Positions 48,831 to 59,074 of a stretch of 64,000 bases of DNA are shown here, piece by piece. This DNA is from Sphagnum compactum. Its lineage: Eukaryota; Bryophyta; Sphagnopsida; Sphagnales. The DNA lies in the NCBI GenBank assembly GCA_965153455.1, contig OZ234494.1:8370001-8434000 (forward strand), given 5' to 3'. The stretch's first letter is position 1. Every line of letters starts with the position of its first letter. Both the position numbers and the translations under genes were made by a program. The notes below the pieces were generated by a model. The model made no database searches, was not told the origin of the DNA, and saw only the letters and a list, made by a program, of their open reading frames with translations.

Positions 48831-48861
48831 ACTGGCAAAGCTTGGGTTAACCCTAACTTCC
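48831..48861 (-). repeat. Inverted copy of the ACBP promoter module core
   Basis: ACTGGCAAAGCTTGGGTTAA with CCCTAACTT following is the reverse complement of the core of the module at 49061-49085 (TTAGGGTTACGCAAGCTTTG with CCAGA following), differing at few positions. It contains AACCCTAA (48849-48856), a telo-box-like word, and the 10-bp palindrome GGGTTAACCC. Confidence 0.75.
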
Positions 48862-48913
48862 GTGGCCAGCCGTATTCACCTCCCTCCCACAACACAAATC
48901 TTGTTTCTCTAAC

Positions 48914-49159
48914 AGCTGCATTCCTCCGAAAATCAGGGTTAACCCAAGCATTGCCGTATCCGGGTCATAAGATGCAAATAGATGCTCTCAAGTTTCGTCT
49001 CCCTTGCGCAATCTGAAAAAGTCTGAGCTCTCCCTACTGCACGGCTGCATTTCCCCGCGAATTAGGGTTACGCAAGCTTTGCCAGATCCGGGTCCACAAG
49101 ACACAAATGAATGCTCGCACTTTTCATCTCTCTTGCGCAATCTGCAAGAGTCTGAGCTT
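48914..49159. repeat. Two direct copies of a 116-bp promoter module, period about 130 bp
   Basis: Copy 1 (48914-49029) and copy 2 (49044-49159) both begin GCTGCATT. They share AGGGTTA, CAAGC, TTGCC, ATCCGGGTC, AAGAT/CGC/ACAAAT, GATGCTC/AATGCTC and CTTGCGCAATCTG, and end GTCTGAGCT. Copy 2 has TTAGGGTT, which is AACCCTAA on the gene strand; copy 1 has TCAGGGTTAACCC. Identity is around 75-80% by eye. Retention of the same words in both copies may mark factor-binding sites or a duplicated transcription-start region. Confidence 0.85.
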
Positions 49160-49560
49160 CAACCCAACTGCTTCTCCACTCGTCTCGAAAACCGATCCCC
49201 AGACAGACAGATCAACAAATGCAAACATAAAAAATACTTGCCATTCTATTGTACAGCTAAAAGTCCAGTTTGCGTTTCATTTTACCTCTTGAAATTCCCT
49301 CTCCGCTCCCGCACCAAAGTCCAATTTTCGCAGCGTCTTTTACTCCAATTGCGGCAAACTAAGCCTCTCACTGTCTCGGTTCTTCTTGGGTTTATCTCTT
49401 CTCACTTCTTCCGATCCTCCCCCTGTTTCTTCTCTACAAACCAATGGTCAGGCTGCTTCTTCTCGCCCCTGCTAATCAATTAAAACCTGAATAGCCCAAG
49501 ACTTCACCGCCTCATTTCCAACACTCCCCTCGCTCTCTCTCTCTCTCACACACACAAACA

Positions 49561-50499
49561 TCCGCCGCTGTCTTTTTCCGTGTGCATGTGGTGTTTCCTT
49601 TCTTCTCACCGTCTCTCTCTTCTCGCAATACCTGCTGGCGTTGTGTGTACGTTTTGTGCGTTTTTGTGGTTTTTGTGAGCCATTTTTGTGCGTTCTTATG
49701 GGTTTGTGGGCCATTCTGGTCCATTTTTATGGTTTTTGCGTGGCAATTTTTTTAACGTTTTTCTTCTGTATTCTTAAGTGTACATGTACGAGTTGTGTAT
49801 TTTATGCTGTTGTGTGCGCATTTTTTGTACGTTTTCGTATTCTTCTATGCGTATGTGTATACGTATGTACTTTTATGCTTTTGTCTGCCCTTTTTTGTAT
49901 GTTTCTGTATCCTTATGTGTACATGTATACACTGTTGTATAATTTTATGCTTGTGTGTGTGTTTTTGTATCATTACATGTATGTGTAGGCCAGTACATAT
50001 ACATGTAACAGAAGACACACTGGTACCCTTCAACTTCTTGAGTGAGGCCTCTTCATGACCAAATTAAACCCAATAAAATTTAGATTTGGACTTGAAGACC
50101 CTGATTTAGTCCAACCACAGGATATATTGTAGCCTTCGATCAGTTTCATGATTAAATAATCCTTTGAACCTTAAATTGAAACTTCATAAAATATACGGAA
50201 GAAGATGTCGAAAATAACAATTATTTTAGATTGGCAGTCACAATTTTTTAAAAGTTTCTTCTACGAGCCATTACTCGGCATGGAGGTTACATGGATCAAT
50301 CTACAACTCTAGTTGGTGTTCCAAGAGCACACAAAAAAGTGTGTTTTTTCTTAAGAACTTCACTTATTGCAAAAACTTTGTTTTGTTGTTGCACAAAATA
50401 TTTTTTTATTCTAAGATCTTCATTTCTTCATCACCATGAGCAACAACACATCGGATCATCTTAGAAGATCTTGGAGGTTGTTGTAGCAACGCATGAATT
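49561..50499. other. Intergenic with cryptic TGTAC/TTTTGT-rich sequence
   Basis: From 49630 to 49990 phrases such as TTTTTGTGCGTTCTTATGGG, TGTACATGTA and TATGCTTTTGT recur at irregular spacing, producing low-complexity open frames rich in Cys/Phe/Val (49641-49988, 49795-50058) that are not genes. Plain AT-rich DNA follows to 50500. Confidence 0.5.
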
Positions 50500-51070
50500 A
50501 TAATTATAAAAGATTTGTAGCTACAGAAGAATTACAGTTGTTGGGGAGTTGCAACTACGAAGGTGTTGTAGTTGCAAAGGAGTTGTAATTACGGAATTGT
50601 TAGTTGTGGAGGTGTTAGTTACAAAGGTACTGCAATTGTGGAGGTGTTAACTATGAAGGTGTTAACTACGGAGAAGTTGTAGATGGAGAGGTGTTATAAC
50701 TACAAAAATGTCATTTGCGAAGGTGTTGCAACTACGAAAGTGTCATAATAAACCATGAATAGCAGCACATTAAATCATTTTATACAATCATGGAGGGAGA
50801 TATAACAACACATGAGTTGTAGTTGTAGAAGAGTTGTAGCGGTAAAAATTACAATTATAAAAGAGTTACAATTATGAAGGTGTTGTAGTTGTAGAGGAAT
50901 TACAACTGTGGAATTGTTGCAATTGCGAAGGTGTCAACTATAGAGGTGTTGGAGCTATGGAGGTGTTAGTTGCAAAGGTGTTGCAACTACGAAGGTGTTA
51001 GCTACGGGGGTGTCGCAACTACAGAAGTGTTCGACATGTAAAGGTGTTGCAATTGCAAAGGTGTCTTTTT
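50500..51070. repeat. Degenerate minisatellite (GGTGTTGCAACTACGAA type, about 18-bp period)
   Basis: Some thirty variants of a GTGTTGTAGTTGCAAAG/GTGTTGCAACTACGAAG unit are strung together, interrupted near 50745-50800 by unrelated sequence. The underlying period is about 18 bp, often in pairs. All frames carry stops, so it is not a coding repeat. Confidence 0.75.
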
Positions 51071-52169
51071 GAGGTACAAGCACTAATTCTAGGTAGGACA
51101 TAACAAGCAAGCACTAAGAGAGTTAAGGCATCTTCTTCACACATCACCTTTTGCATGTTTGCTTGCTTGCTGCTTTGGCATCGATTGTTGTTGCAAGGAT
51201 TTTTTTTTGACTTTCATTCAAATCCTATTGTTGTTTCAAGTGTTTCTCCCCAATTCTTTTAGATCATGTTGCTAATTACAAGTCTTTCTCTCGGTTCTTT
51301 TAGATCTTGTTGCTACTTAAAAATCTTACTTCCAATTATTTCAAATCTTGTTGTTGGTTGTAAAACTTTCTTCTAGTTTTTTCAGATGCTGCATTTTTCC
51401 AAATTTTCTAAAATATAGGGATGCAAGCGGGGATTGATTATCCAAAGGCATTCATTGATTCATATTTGAATGTTGGTAAAATGTTCTTCCACAATAACAC
51501 ATGATGATTTCTTCTTTTCAACCTCTGATGGGTGTTTTAAGTGTTGTTTTTTTTCACACATGTAGCAGGTGCCGTGTGTTTTTCCCTCTTTTTTTAAGTC
51601 TATCCATGAAAATGGGCAGAAGGGGCAATGTTGGAAACTAAGTAGCAATGGGAAACCAAACAAAACCATGGCATGGTTTCAAGTAATGAAGAAGGCTTTC
51701 ACTTTGCCATCAAGAAAAAAGTCTGACAACAAATATATGGATATGGTGATTTCTGCTGATTTTTGTACCAATTTGAATGTGACCAAACTAAATAGACTTG
51801 AACAATAGATCAAGAGGTAAACAAGGAAATCTCAAATTGTTGTTGCTTGTGTTTTTATGTTTGGTATTTTTGTCTCTCTCAAGCATTTTGACGCAAATCG
51901 TTGGCCACTTTGCATGGTGCAATGTCAACATATGGTATAGGAAGGGAGAGAAAAGAAAAAATGGTGATTGCTTCTTTTTAAATGCAACATTTCTTATTGA
52001 ACAATGAAATCTACATGGAATTTTTTGTTTGATAATGGGGAAAGTAAATATACTTGTGTTCGTTACGAATATGGGATAATGATGTGTATATGAGGCCATG
52101 TTTTGTTACACCAAAAGGATAAAATGCTAAACAATCAAGAATTTAACCTTGTGCACAATGGATAGTGTG
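51071..52169. other. Intergenic
   Basis: No gene recognised. CTTGTTGCTA/CAAATCTTGTTG-type phrases recur near 51235-51390. Overlapping open frames at 51569-52099 on both strands show no known product. Confidence 0.45.
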
Positions 52170-52660
52170 TCTTACAATTAATTGAACAAGGAATTAGATT
52201 TTTGTGATGATATGAGTAGGACTATACCTATTTGTATTTCAACAATTTTTCATTCAATCAATGTCCAAATTTTTTTTCAAGTCTAGGAATTTTTTTATAC
52301 AATTGTGAATTCTCAAATCTTGTGTTGATTCCAATTTGAAGGTTTTGAAAATGTATCCATGTGAATGATTTTGGAAGGTTTATCTATAATCTTAAAAAAT
52401 ATCATCTATGTCATTCACAAGATAATCTAATGTTACATAATTTCCTACACATAATTCGACTAACATATCATTTTTAATTGATAATTCATGATGGAGGCCA
52501 ATTGTTTGGCTTGGTATCATTGGCCATTTGAAATTAGAATGACATGTTTCGGTGAATGTCTTTTGCATGAAAAATGAATTGTTGATTTGGTGTGTTTTGA
52601 AATATGGTTTTGTTATGGTCAATTGTTTTGACATTTGTGTAAAATAAATGTGGCAAAGTA
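52170..52660 (-). pseudogene. Helitron helicase C-terminal fragment, inverted
   Basis: On the - strand IYFTQMSKQLTITK, TETCHSNFKWPMIPSQT, LHHELSIKNDMLVELCVGNY and LVNDIDDIF match, segment by segment, the + strand Helitron region at 57360-57650 (LFYTNVITTMHNKN, TETCPSHFKLSNLPYQT, LHYKILIKKKMLVKLCARNY, LVNGANGIF). The resemblance continues past a stop near 52392 into NSQLYKKIPRLEKKF and YKKI/YDEF-type text to about 52170. It is the same domain of a related but distinct Helitron, in opposite orientation and about 200 bp upstream of the main relic. Only this C-terminal piece of the PIF1-like helicase remains. Confidence 0.8.
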
Positions 52661-53884
52661 TTACTTATCTATTGGTGGTGCTTTTAAACAAATTTTCATG
52701 GAAAAACAATAAATAAAGTTATTTTTATACAAAAAATGTAATATCTTGTTTTGAATGGAGGATTGTGGGGTGATTTCATTGCGATATACTGGATATTAGA
52801 ATATTTACAACTTCCAATTCACATTTGAAACAAAAATAACTGTCAAATTATGATGAAAGTAGGAAATGAAAATGCAAGCCATGTATTAAACAGATTATAT
52901 GCAAACAACCATTTTGAACCTATTATAACATGTGATCCCATGATAAATTTTTCAAATATTCACACTTATGATGCATATGACACAAAATTTAAAAATTGTA
53001 ATATTAATAATGAAATTAATGAAGTTCAACATAAATGCAAAAGGTTTAATTGGAATCTTGAATTAAATATACAATTTGTTAGAAATAATAAAAATTCATC
53101 CTGAATGGTTGCCACAAAATATTGCATTCGCTTTCATTAAAAAATATCCGTATTTGGGTTTAAACACATCACAAATTAAACGTCATCTTAAACATCTAAA
53201 ATTCACATCCCAGGAAAATAATGATCATGAAATTCATCTTTTTCAACCAAAAATAACCAGAAATCCTTGAAAATATTATGGATTTTCCCCCAAATGTTTC
53301 ATTTAATTCACTAGTTGTTCCACCTACTATTCAACATGTGAAATTAGAAAAAATGTAAAAACAAATGAAAAATGATGTCAATCAAATGATGCCAACCAAA
53401 TGTGATCATATTGTTAAAGACAATCTTATTGATTTAACAAGTAAAAATTCTTCAAATCCTATTTTAATTAAAGAAAAAATAACTCCAATTGAAAACATAC
53501 AAAATAATAACAATATTAAAAATAATGTCATTGGTCCTTCAAGTAAAAATATTCCACATCATGTTTTCAATAATAATTTTTAAAAAAAACAAAAATGGGT
53601 TGTGATTTTCTTAACAAAGATGTTTTAAAATCATTCAATGCGATTAGTAGAAATGAAGAACATCTTAATAACTTTGTCCAATTAACAAAAGAAAATCTAG
53701 CTTCAACAAAAAGAAGAAAAAAAAACCTTGAAAAAGAGAATGATGACAAAAATATTATTAAGTATAAAAAAGATATTGAAGACATTAGTAACATGCATGC
53801 TATTGTTGTAAACATTTTGTTTCACATTTCAAATTTGTCTTGTTTCTAAATTATATTTTAACAAATTACTTAATGATTTTTAAA

Positions 53885-54640
53885 ATGAAAAATAGAAGAT
53901 CGTATATTTATATGTAATTCTTGTTGAAAGAAAATTGATTGTGGCAAACAATTGAACATGACTTTACATGAACATATTACAAATAATCAATTGAACTTTA
54001 AATTTATTCTAATTTTAAATAAAATTGAAGAACATTTGATTGCACCATGTCTTGCACTCACACAAATATTCCAACTAAAATAGTATCGACAACATGGAAT
54101 GCATGGAAGCATTGCTAATGTTCCAACAAATTTAGATTTGGTGCAAACTATATTGCCTCGATTGCCTTATGATGATAGTTCAATTGCAATATTTTTGAAA
54201 ATAAAATTAAAATTAAAATCCATATACATGTCAAGTTATGTTCATCCTAACATAGTGATAAAAGCTCTACAAGAACTTTGCCAAACTCCAATATATTAAA
54301 GTGCAAAAATTTCAATTAGAGCAAATTGGCAAGATTTAGTGGAATTAACAAATACAAATGAAACTACAAAGTTAGAAGAATACACAATTGATGCAAATTT
54401 AAAAATAAAAAAATCGGACACATTTGAAAAAATAGTTGATGAAGATTGCACAGACACATTAGTGCAAAATATTTTAAGTCCTGAACATGTTATTGATGAC
54501 AATGACAAATTGCTAACAGTAGTTCCTAGAGAAGGTTCTCAACCTCTTATTATTTCATGATGCACATTACAAAAAATATAATTTTCCAACATTATTTTAT
54601 GGGCATCCAAAACCATCACTTACATGTTTTTATCAAAAAA
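53885..54640 (+). pseudogene. Helitron N-terminal domain (DUF6570-like)
   Basis: Residues reading EEHLIAPCLALTQIFQLK, stop, YRQHGMHGSIANVPTNLDLV, ILPRLPYDDSSIAIFLKIKL, YVHPNIVIKALQELC, WQDLVELTNTNE and VVPREGSQPLIIS, then FSNIILWASK, follow the order of the domain that precedes Rep in many eukaryotic Helitrons (SPR/APC.P...Q..L, then NVP....V..LPR, then P..V..AL..L, then the PGEG..P phrase, then FPTLF.G). The 54099-54560 interval is in one frame with stops at about 54084 and 54298. The match is from remembered family patterns. Confidence 0.75.
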
Positions 54641-54769
54641 ATTGTGCAAGCAGAACTAATTAGTATAAATAGAAAGTTTGTATATCATATAAGTAATATA
54701 TTTTTAAAACAATAAAAGTTTTATTTCATTTTATATTATCTTGTGCATGTATTCGTATTTGTAAAGCAA

Positions 54770-55800
54770 AATTATTATATCATGTTTTAAAAACTAGTGA
54801 TGATTCAACTAATATAAATTTAGATAAAATATTGAAATCAAATTCAGGACATAAAAAATTGAATCGCATAAGAACATCTTTGGATTATTTGGATCATCTT
54901 TGTAAAGATGTGTTTGCAATGTTTAGGCAACTTGGCCCACCAACATTCTTCGTGACATTCACATGTGTAAACAATTGATGATTCTTATAAAATCATTAAA
55001 ATATTTATGATCAATACATTGGTGAAAATTTAGGAATAAAAAAAGATGATTCATTAAGTATTAAGGAACTTGTTAGAATTGATCCTAACATTTGTGCATG
55101 TTACTATGAACATAGAATGAATAGTTTTCGTGAACTTATTCGAAATATTGATTTGATATTTGGTAAGGTGAAAGATTATTTTTTCATAACCAAATTTCAA
55201 TCAAGAGATTTACCTCATGATCATGGATTATTGTGGGTACAAAATGCCCCTACATTTAGTGTTTCAAAAAATGAAAAAATTGAATGTGTTGTAGATAAAT
55301 ATTTAACAATTAATCAAACAATGCTTTCAATTGAAATTCGTAATATACAAATACATCAACATAAAAGAACATGCAAAAAAAAACGTCAACCAATTTGTCG
55401 ATTTCAATATCCAAAACCACCAATGAAACATACAAAACTAGTATTACCTTTACATGAACAAGATCGTATGCCAAACCATGGTGAAATTAATATTCAAATC
55501 TATAAAAAGTTTATCGACATGGGATTAAGTGAAGATATTTCTTTTTAAGAAAATTTATTAGATTTAAAAATAGATGAAGAAACGTATCTTCTAAAATTAC
55601 ATTACATAATACAAAAATCAACTTTATTTTTTAAATGAAAACCAAATGATATACGTATAAATGTATTGGGCCTACATGTAAAACTTTTGTGGGAGCAAAT
55701 ATAGATGCATAATATATCTTAAATCCATATGCAGTAGTATCATATTGTACTTCTTATTTGACAAAAATAAATAAATTTGTAACTCAATAAATGAAAATCA
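54770..55800 (+). pseudogene. Helitron Rep (HUH nuclease) domain
   Basis: Pieces in order: LDYLDHLCKDVFAMFRQLGP with PTFFVTFTC (motif I, about 54900-54965), LVRIDPNICACYYEHRMNSF, GKVKDYFFITKFQSRDLP, then HDHGLLWVQNAP at 55216-55250, CRFQYPKPPMKHT, and PYAVVSYCTSYLTKINKFV near 55725. The metal-binding motif is normally H-hydrophobic-H (HIHG); here the middle residue is Asp (GAT at 55219-55221). Two tyrosines spaced as expected for the catalytic pair remain in SYCTSYLTK. In-frame stops after SEDISF (55546) and after FVTQ disable it. Confidence 0.85.
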
Positions 55801-56641
55801 TATTAAACAAGTGTAAGCATGAACAAATTGAAACATCTAAACACATTAAAAAATTAAGAAATGCATTTTTAAATGCACACCAAATGTTTATACAACAACT
55901 TGTACATATAACATTATCCATACCATTATAGCATTCAACAAGATCATTTCAATTTATAAACACATGTCAAGAACAACATAAAAAAATTGTATTATTACCA
56001 GAAAAAAAATACAAAGCTTATCTCCAAATTTTACAAAAATCCATTGTAAATCATTAATTGATAAGTATATCAATCGAAATGAAAGATTAAATGACTTAAG
56101 TTTAGCAAAATTTATTACTAATTATGATACAAAAGTAAATAAAATACATAGTAAAAATAAAATAATTCATTGGGTTTCATCAATCAACATAAAAATCCAT
56201 AAAATCATTATAGAGAATTATTACTTTTATTTAAACCATTTCAAAAATCAAAACTCAACTTGCAAAATAATTGTGATTCATGGAAATATACTTATACAGA
56301 ACAAAAAAATGATATAGAAAAAGTGAAAAAAAAAATGTATATAATTTTGAACCCACCCAATTCTAATATTGAATGGGACAATTTAGAATCACAAATTAAA
56401 AAATACACAAAAATTCATTGAACAAATGGATGGGAAAATTTATTTTCAAATGAAATAATTGATAATGCAAGTAATCCACATAAAAATATATTATTCATTA
56501 ATACCAAAAAATTGAACCATATGATGTATCATATGAAAATTTTGCACAGTCAACAAATAAAAATGTTTAAAATAAATTGTTAACACATAATTTTTTCAAC
56601 AAAATAGACAAATTCATGACATAAAAAAAATTTCCTCACAT

Positions 56642-57890
56642 ATGAAACAATTGAATAATGAACAAAGAACTATTGTTGATGATATCTTATACCAAAACAT
56701 CAAAAACTACAAAACCATTTTATATTTTATGAACAGGTGGTGTAAGGACAGGGAAAATGTTCACCCTCATGTGTATTATATAAAACATGTTACGAATTAT
56801 ACTAAACAAGTTACAAATGTTGATCCTTTAAAACCAAAAATCATGAAATTAATATACATAGGAAAAACATCATTTAACAATAATGGCACAATGATACATT
56901 CTGCACTTGCAATTCCATTAAATAAAAATCTAACAAAACTTAATGCATTAAGTGATGAAAGATGAAACACTTTTATAAAAGCAGATGATTAACTTTGTTT
57001 GCTTATTTATAGATGAAATATCTTTAATCAGTAATAGAATGTTATCTTTCATTGATTATAAAATATGTATTATAGAACAAATCCATAATGAATTTATTGG
57101 TGGATTAAATGAAATAATGACTGGTGATTTCTATTAAGCACCTTGTTCGAGATTCATGGATTTTCAAACCAATAACCAACACTTTTAATAGTATTGCATT
57201 AATTTATTAGTTAGAATATGTACAATGTTATGAATTACAAAAAGTGTCTGACAAGATTATATAAATTTTATTAACATATTGAATAGGTTTAGAAGTGCAT
57301 CACAAACAATTGAAGACATAAAATGTATGAACAATAATTGTTTGAAAACCCCATCGATGGACAACACTTCATCATATTTATTTTACACAAATGTTATAAC
57401 AACTATGCATAACAAAAATGTATTTCGAAACACATTATGTGAAACATTCACATTCTTGGCATGTGATGTTCACACCGAAACATGCCCTTCTCATTTCAAA
57501 TTATCAAATTTACCATATCAAACGACTAGTTTACATTACAAAATTTTGATTAAGAAAAAAATGTTAGTGAAATTATGTGCAAGGAATTATGAAACATTCA
57601 ATGGTCTTGTGAATGGTGCTAATGGGATTTTTGAAGATTTTATAAAAATTATTTCAAAAAAAAAAATTTGGATACATTTTCGTAATCCTCAAATTGGACA
57701 TGATACACAAATTAAAAATTTACAAATCTATGATGAATTCTCAAAACTTGACAAACAATGGACACCAATTAAACATGAAATTGTTAAAACACAAGTAGAT
57801 AAGAATCCTTCCCACGCTATCTCGAGAATACAATTCCTACTTCAATTAGCTGCAACATAGGGACTATCACATTGGATTCAACTTTTGAAA
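56642..57890 (+). pseudogene. Helitron helicase (PIF1-like) domain
   Basis: Starts with LNNEQRTIVDDILYQN. The Walker A loop is in a shifted frame at 56733-56759 as TGGVRTGKM, where GG.GTGKT is expected. IMKLIYIGKTSFNNNGTMIH and SALAIPLN follow back in the first frame to 56965. A Walker B-like LFIDEISLISNRMLSFID occurs near 57000-57055, then GGLNEIMTGDFY. From 57279 a 193-codon frame covers RFRSASQTIEDI through TETCPSHFKLSNLP, MLVKLCARNY, LVNGANGIFEDF and TPIKHEIVKTQVDKNPSHAI to QLAAT. Frameshifts fall at the P-loop and near the end, with stops between 56963 and 57279. Function is lost. Confidence 0.88.
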
Positions 57891-57900
57891 GTTTTACCTT

Positions 57901-59074
57901 ATGAGAACTGATTTCACATTAGATGAACCGGTTTCTTTGGTGAAAATGTTTAGACTGTTTAGATTAGAACTGATATTTTCAGTGTTTAGAGTGTGGACAC
58001 AGTAGGTAGATGTACAACATCTTACTTATTGGCAGGGCTAGCGTGTTTGTGATGCCTTGTTAATTCTCAGTATGAAATGCTGAAACTCAGCATTTAATGC
58101 ACGAGGTCCGAGACTAAATATAGTAGTTGTACAGCTAGGAGCGCTGAAAATATATGCTGCAGCAGTGGAGGCGTTCAGGTAAAAGGAAAGACATTATGAA
58201 ACTCAATTTACCACCAAAGTTGATGGTTTTCTGAGTTTCATCCCCCCTTGAATGTTAATGTATTTGTTTTGTAGGGTTTGTTTTAATTCTGACCCTGTGT
58301 CTGACCAAACTCAAGGTTATGATGTTGTGTTTTTCTCACTTTACGGATAACTTTATTATTTAACTTCAAATTGTTTTTCTAGCATCCCAACCCATGAAAA
58401 TCAGGGACATCCGAATTAGCTCAATGCAAAAATGTTGGGATGCTAGAAAGACATCCCTACATGGTGTGCTAGTGGGCGTTGGTTCACTCTAGGACCAATA
58501 TCTTTGCACACGCACAAAATAGTTTGTCAAGGATCGAGCAATGGATATGGTTTGCTTGGTGTTACTCTACTTAGAAGTACTCAAGCCGTAAAGAAGTGAA
58601 AAAAAAATTGTATATTTTTAGGATGATTATGGAACAAAATTCATTTTGTAGGGCCTCTCGAGCATGGAAGGCCTTTGGTGTAGGGTATTTCACTTCACAT
58701 CAGCTAGTCATAGTGCCTTCCAAGTTAAAGAAGGCACAAGGTTCTCAAGATAAGCACTTACGAGCCTTTTTTTAATTGGTGAAATTTCACCAAAAAGTGA
58801 AATTAAAATTTGAATATGTGAAAATGAAGTGATTTTTGGAGAATTCAAAAAGGGAGTATTAAAAAAGAAGACGATAGTTTTATATTCAGCTTGAATAGGT
58901 AGCCAAAAATATAAAACAATTCTTAAATGTTTTTAACTCTCATATATTGGTTTTAAGCAAATTTGGCTAAATCTTCCTATGGATGATCATCCCTTGGTTA
59001 GCATCAGAAATTGACCCCCGCCCCCCCCACCTCCCCCCCTCTCCGAAAAAATATGGGCCCTAAGGAACCTTAAA
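57901..59074. other. Intergenic between Helitron relic and minisatellite
   Basis: No gene recognised. It holds the inverted repeat at 58376-58449, a lone unit resembling the downstream minisatellite (AAGGTTCTCAAGATAAGCAC, about 58738), and a C-rich run at 59018-59042. Confidence 0.45.
58376..58449. repeat. Perfect 16-bp inverted repeat
   Basis: TTTCTAGCATCCCAAC (58376-58391) and GTTGGGATGCTAGAAA (58434-58449) are exact reverse complements around a 42-base loop. It lies about 480 bp past the end of the Helitron helicase. Helitrons end in a short hairpin close to CTRR, but this loop is longer than usual for that, so the link is unproven. Confidence 0.8.

Larger units (their letters stand above)
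48316..49560 (-). promoter_or_regulatory. 5' flank/5' UTR region of the ACBP gene
   Basis: Upstream of the ACBP start on its strand. It is less AT-rich than distal DNA and contains duplicated modules (48831-49159). A CT-repeat at about 49531-49548 reads GAGAGAGA on the gene strand, a common plant 5'-UTR/core-promoter feature. Open frames on the opposite strand (for example 49004-49483) reflect this composition and the duplication, not genes. The transcription start could not be placed. Confidence 0.5.
52850..57900 (+). mobile_element. Degraded autonomous Helitron
   Basis: A rolling-circle transposon relic with the Helitron RepHel protein order visible across several frames: DUF6570-like N-terminus (about 53885-54640), Rep/HUH domain (about 54770-55800), linker with NHYRELLLLFKPF (about 56195-56235), then PIF1/RecD-type helicase (56642 to about 57890). 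Numerous stops and frameshifts disable it. The first kilobase (52850-53850) has two or three Asn/Lys-rich open frames that may be the start of the same protein but cannot be matched. The helicase ends at QLAAT, followed by a frameshifted TLDS-like motif. I could not identify a certain TC start, nor a 3' hairpin with CTRR, so the outer limits are approximate. Codon use is strongly AT-biased, like the surrounding DNA. Confidence 0.88.

Noticed and set aside
49641-50058. Two overlapping + frames encoding Cys/Val/Phe-rich peptides
   Set aside because: They follow the cryptic TTTTGT/TGTAC simple sequence; the residues have no domain and the interval is upstream flank of the ACBP gene.
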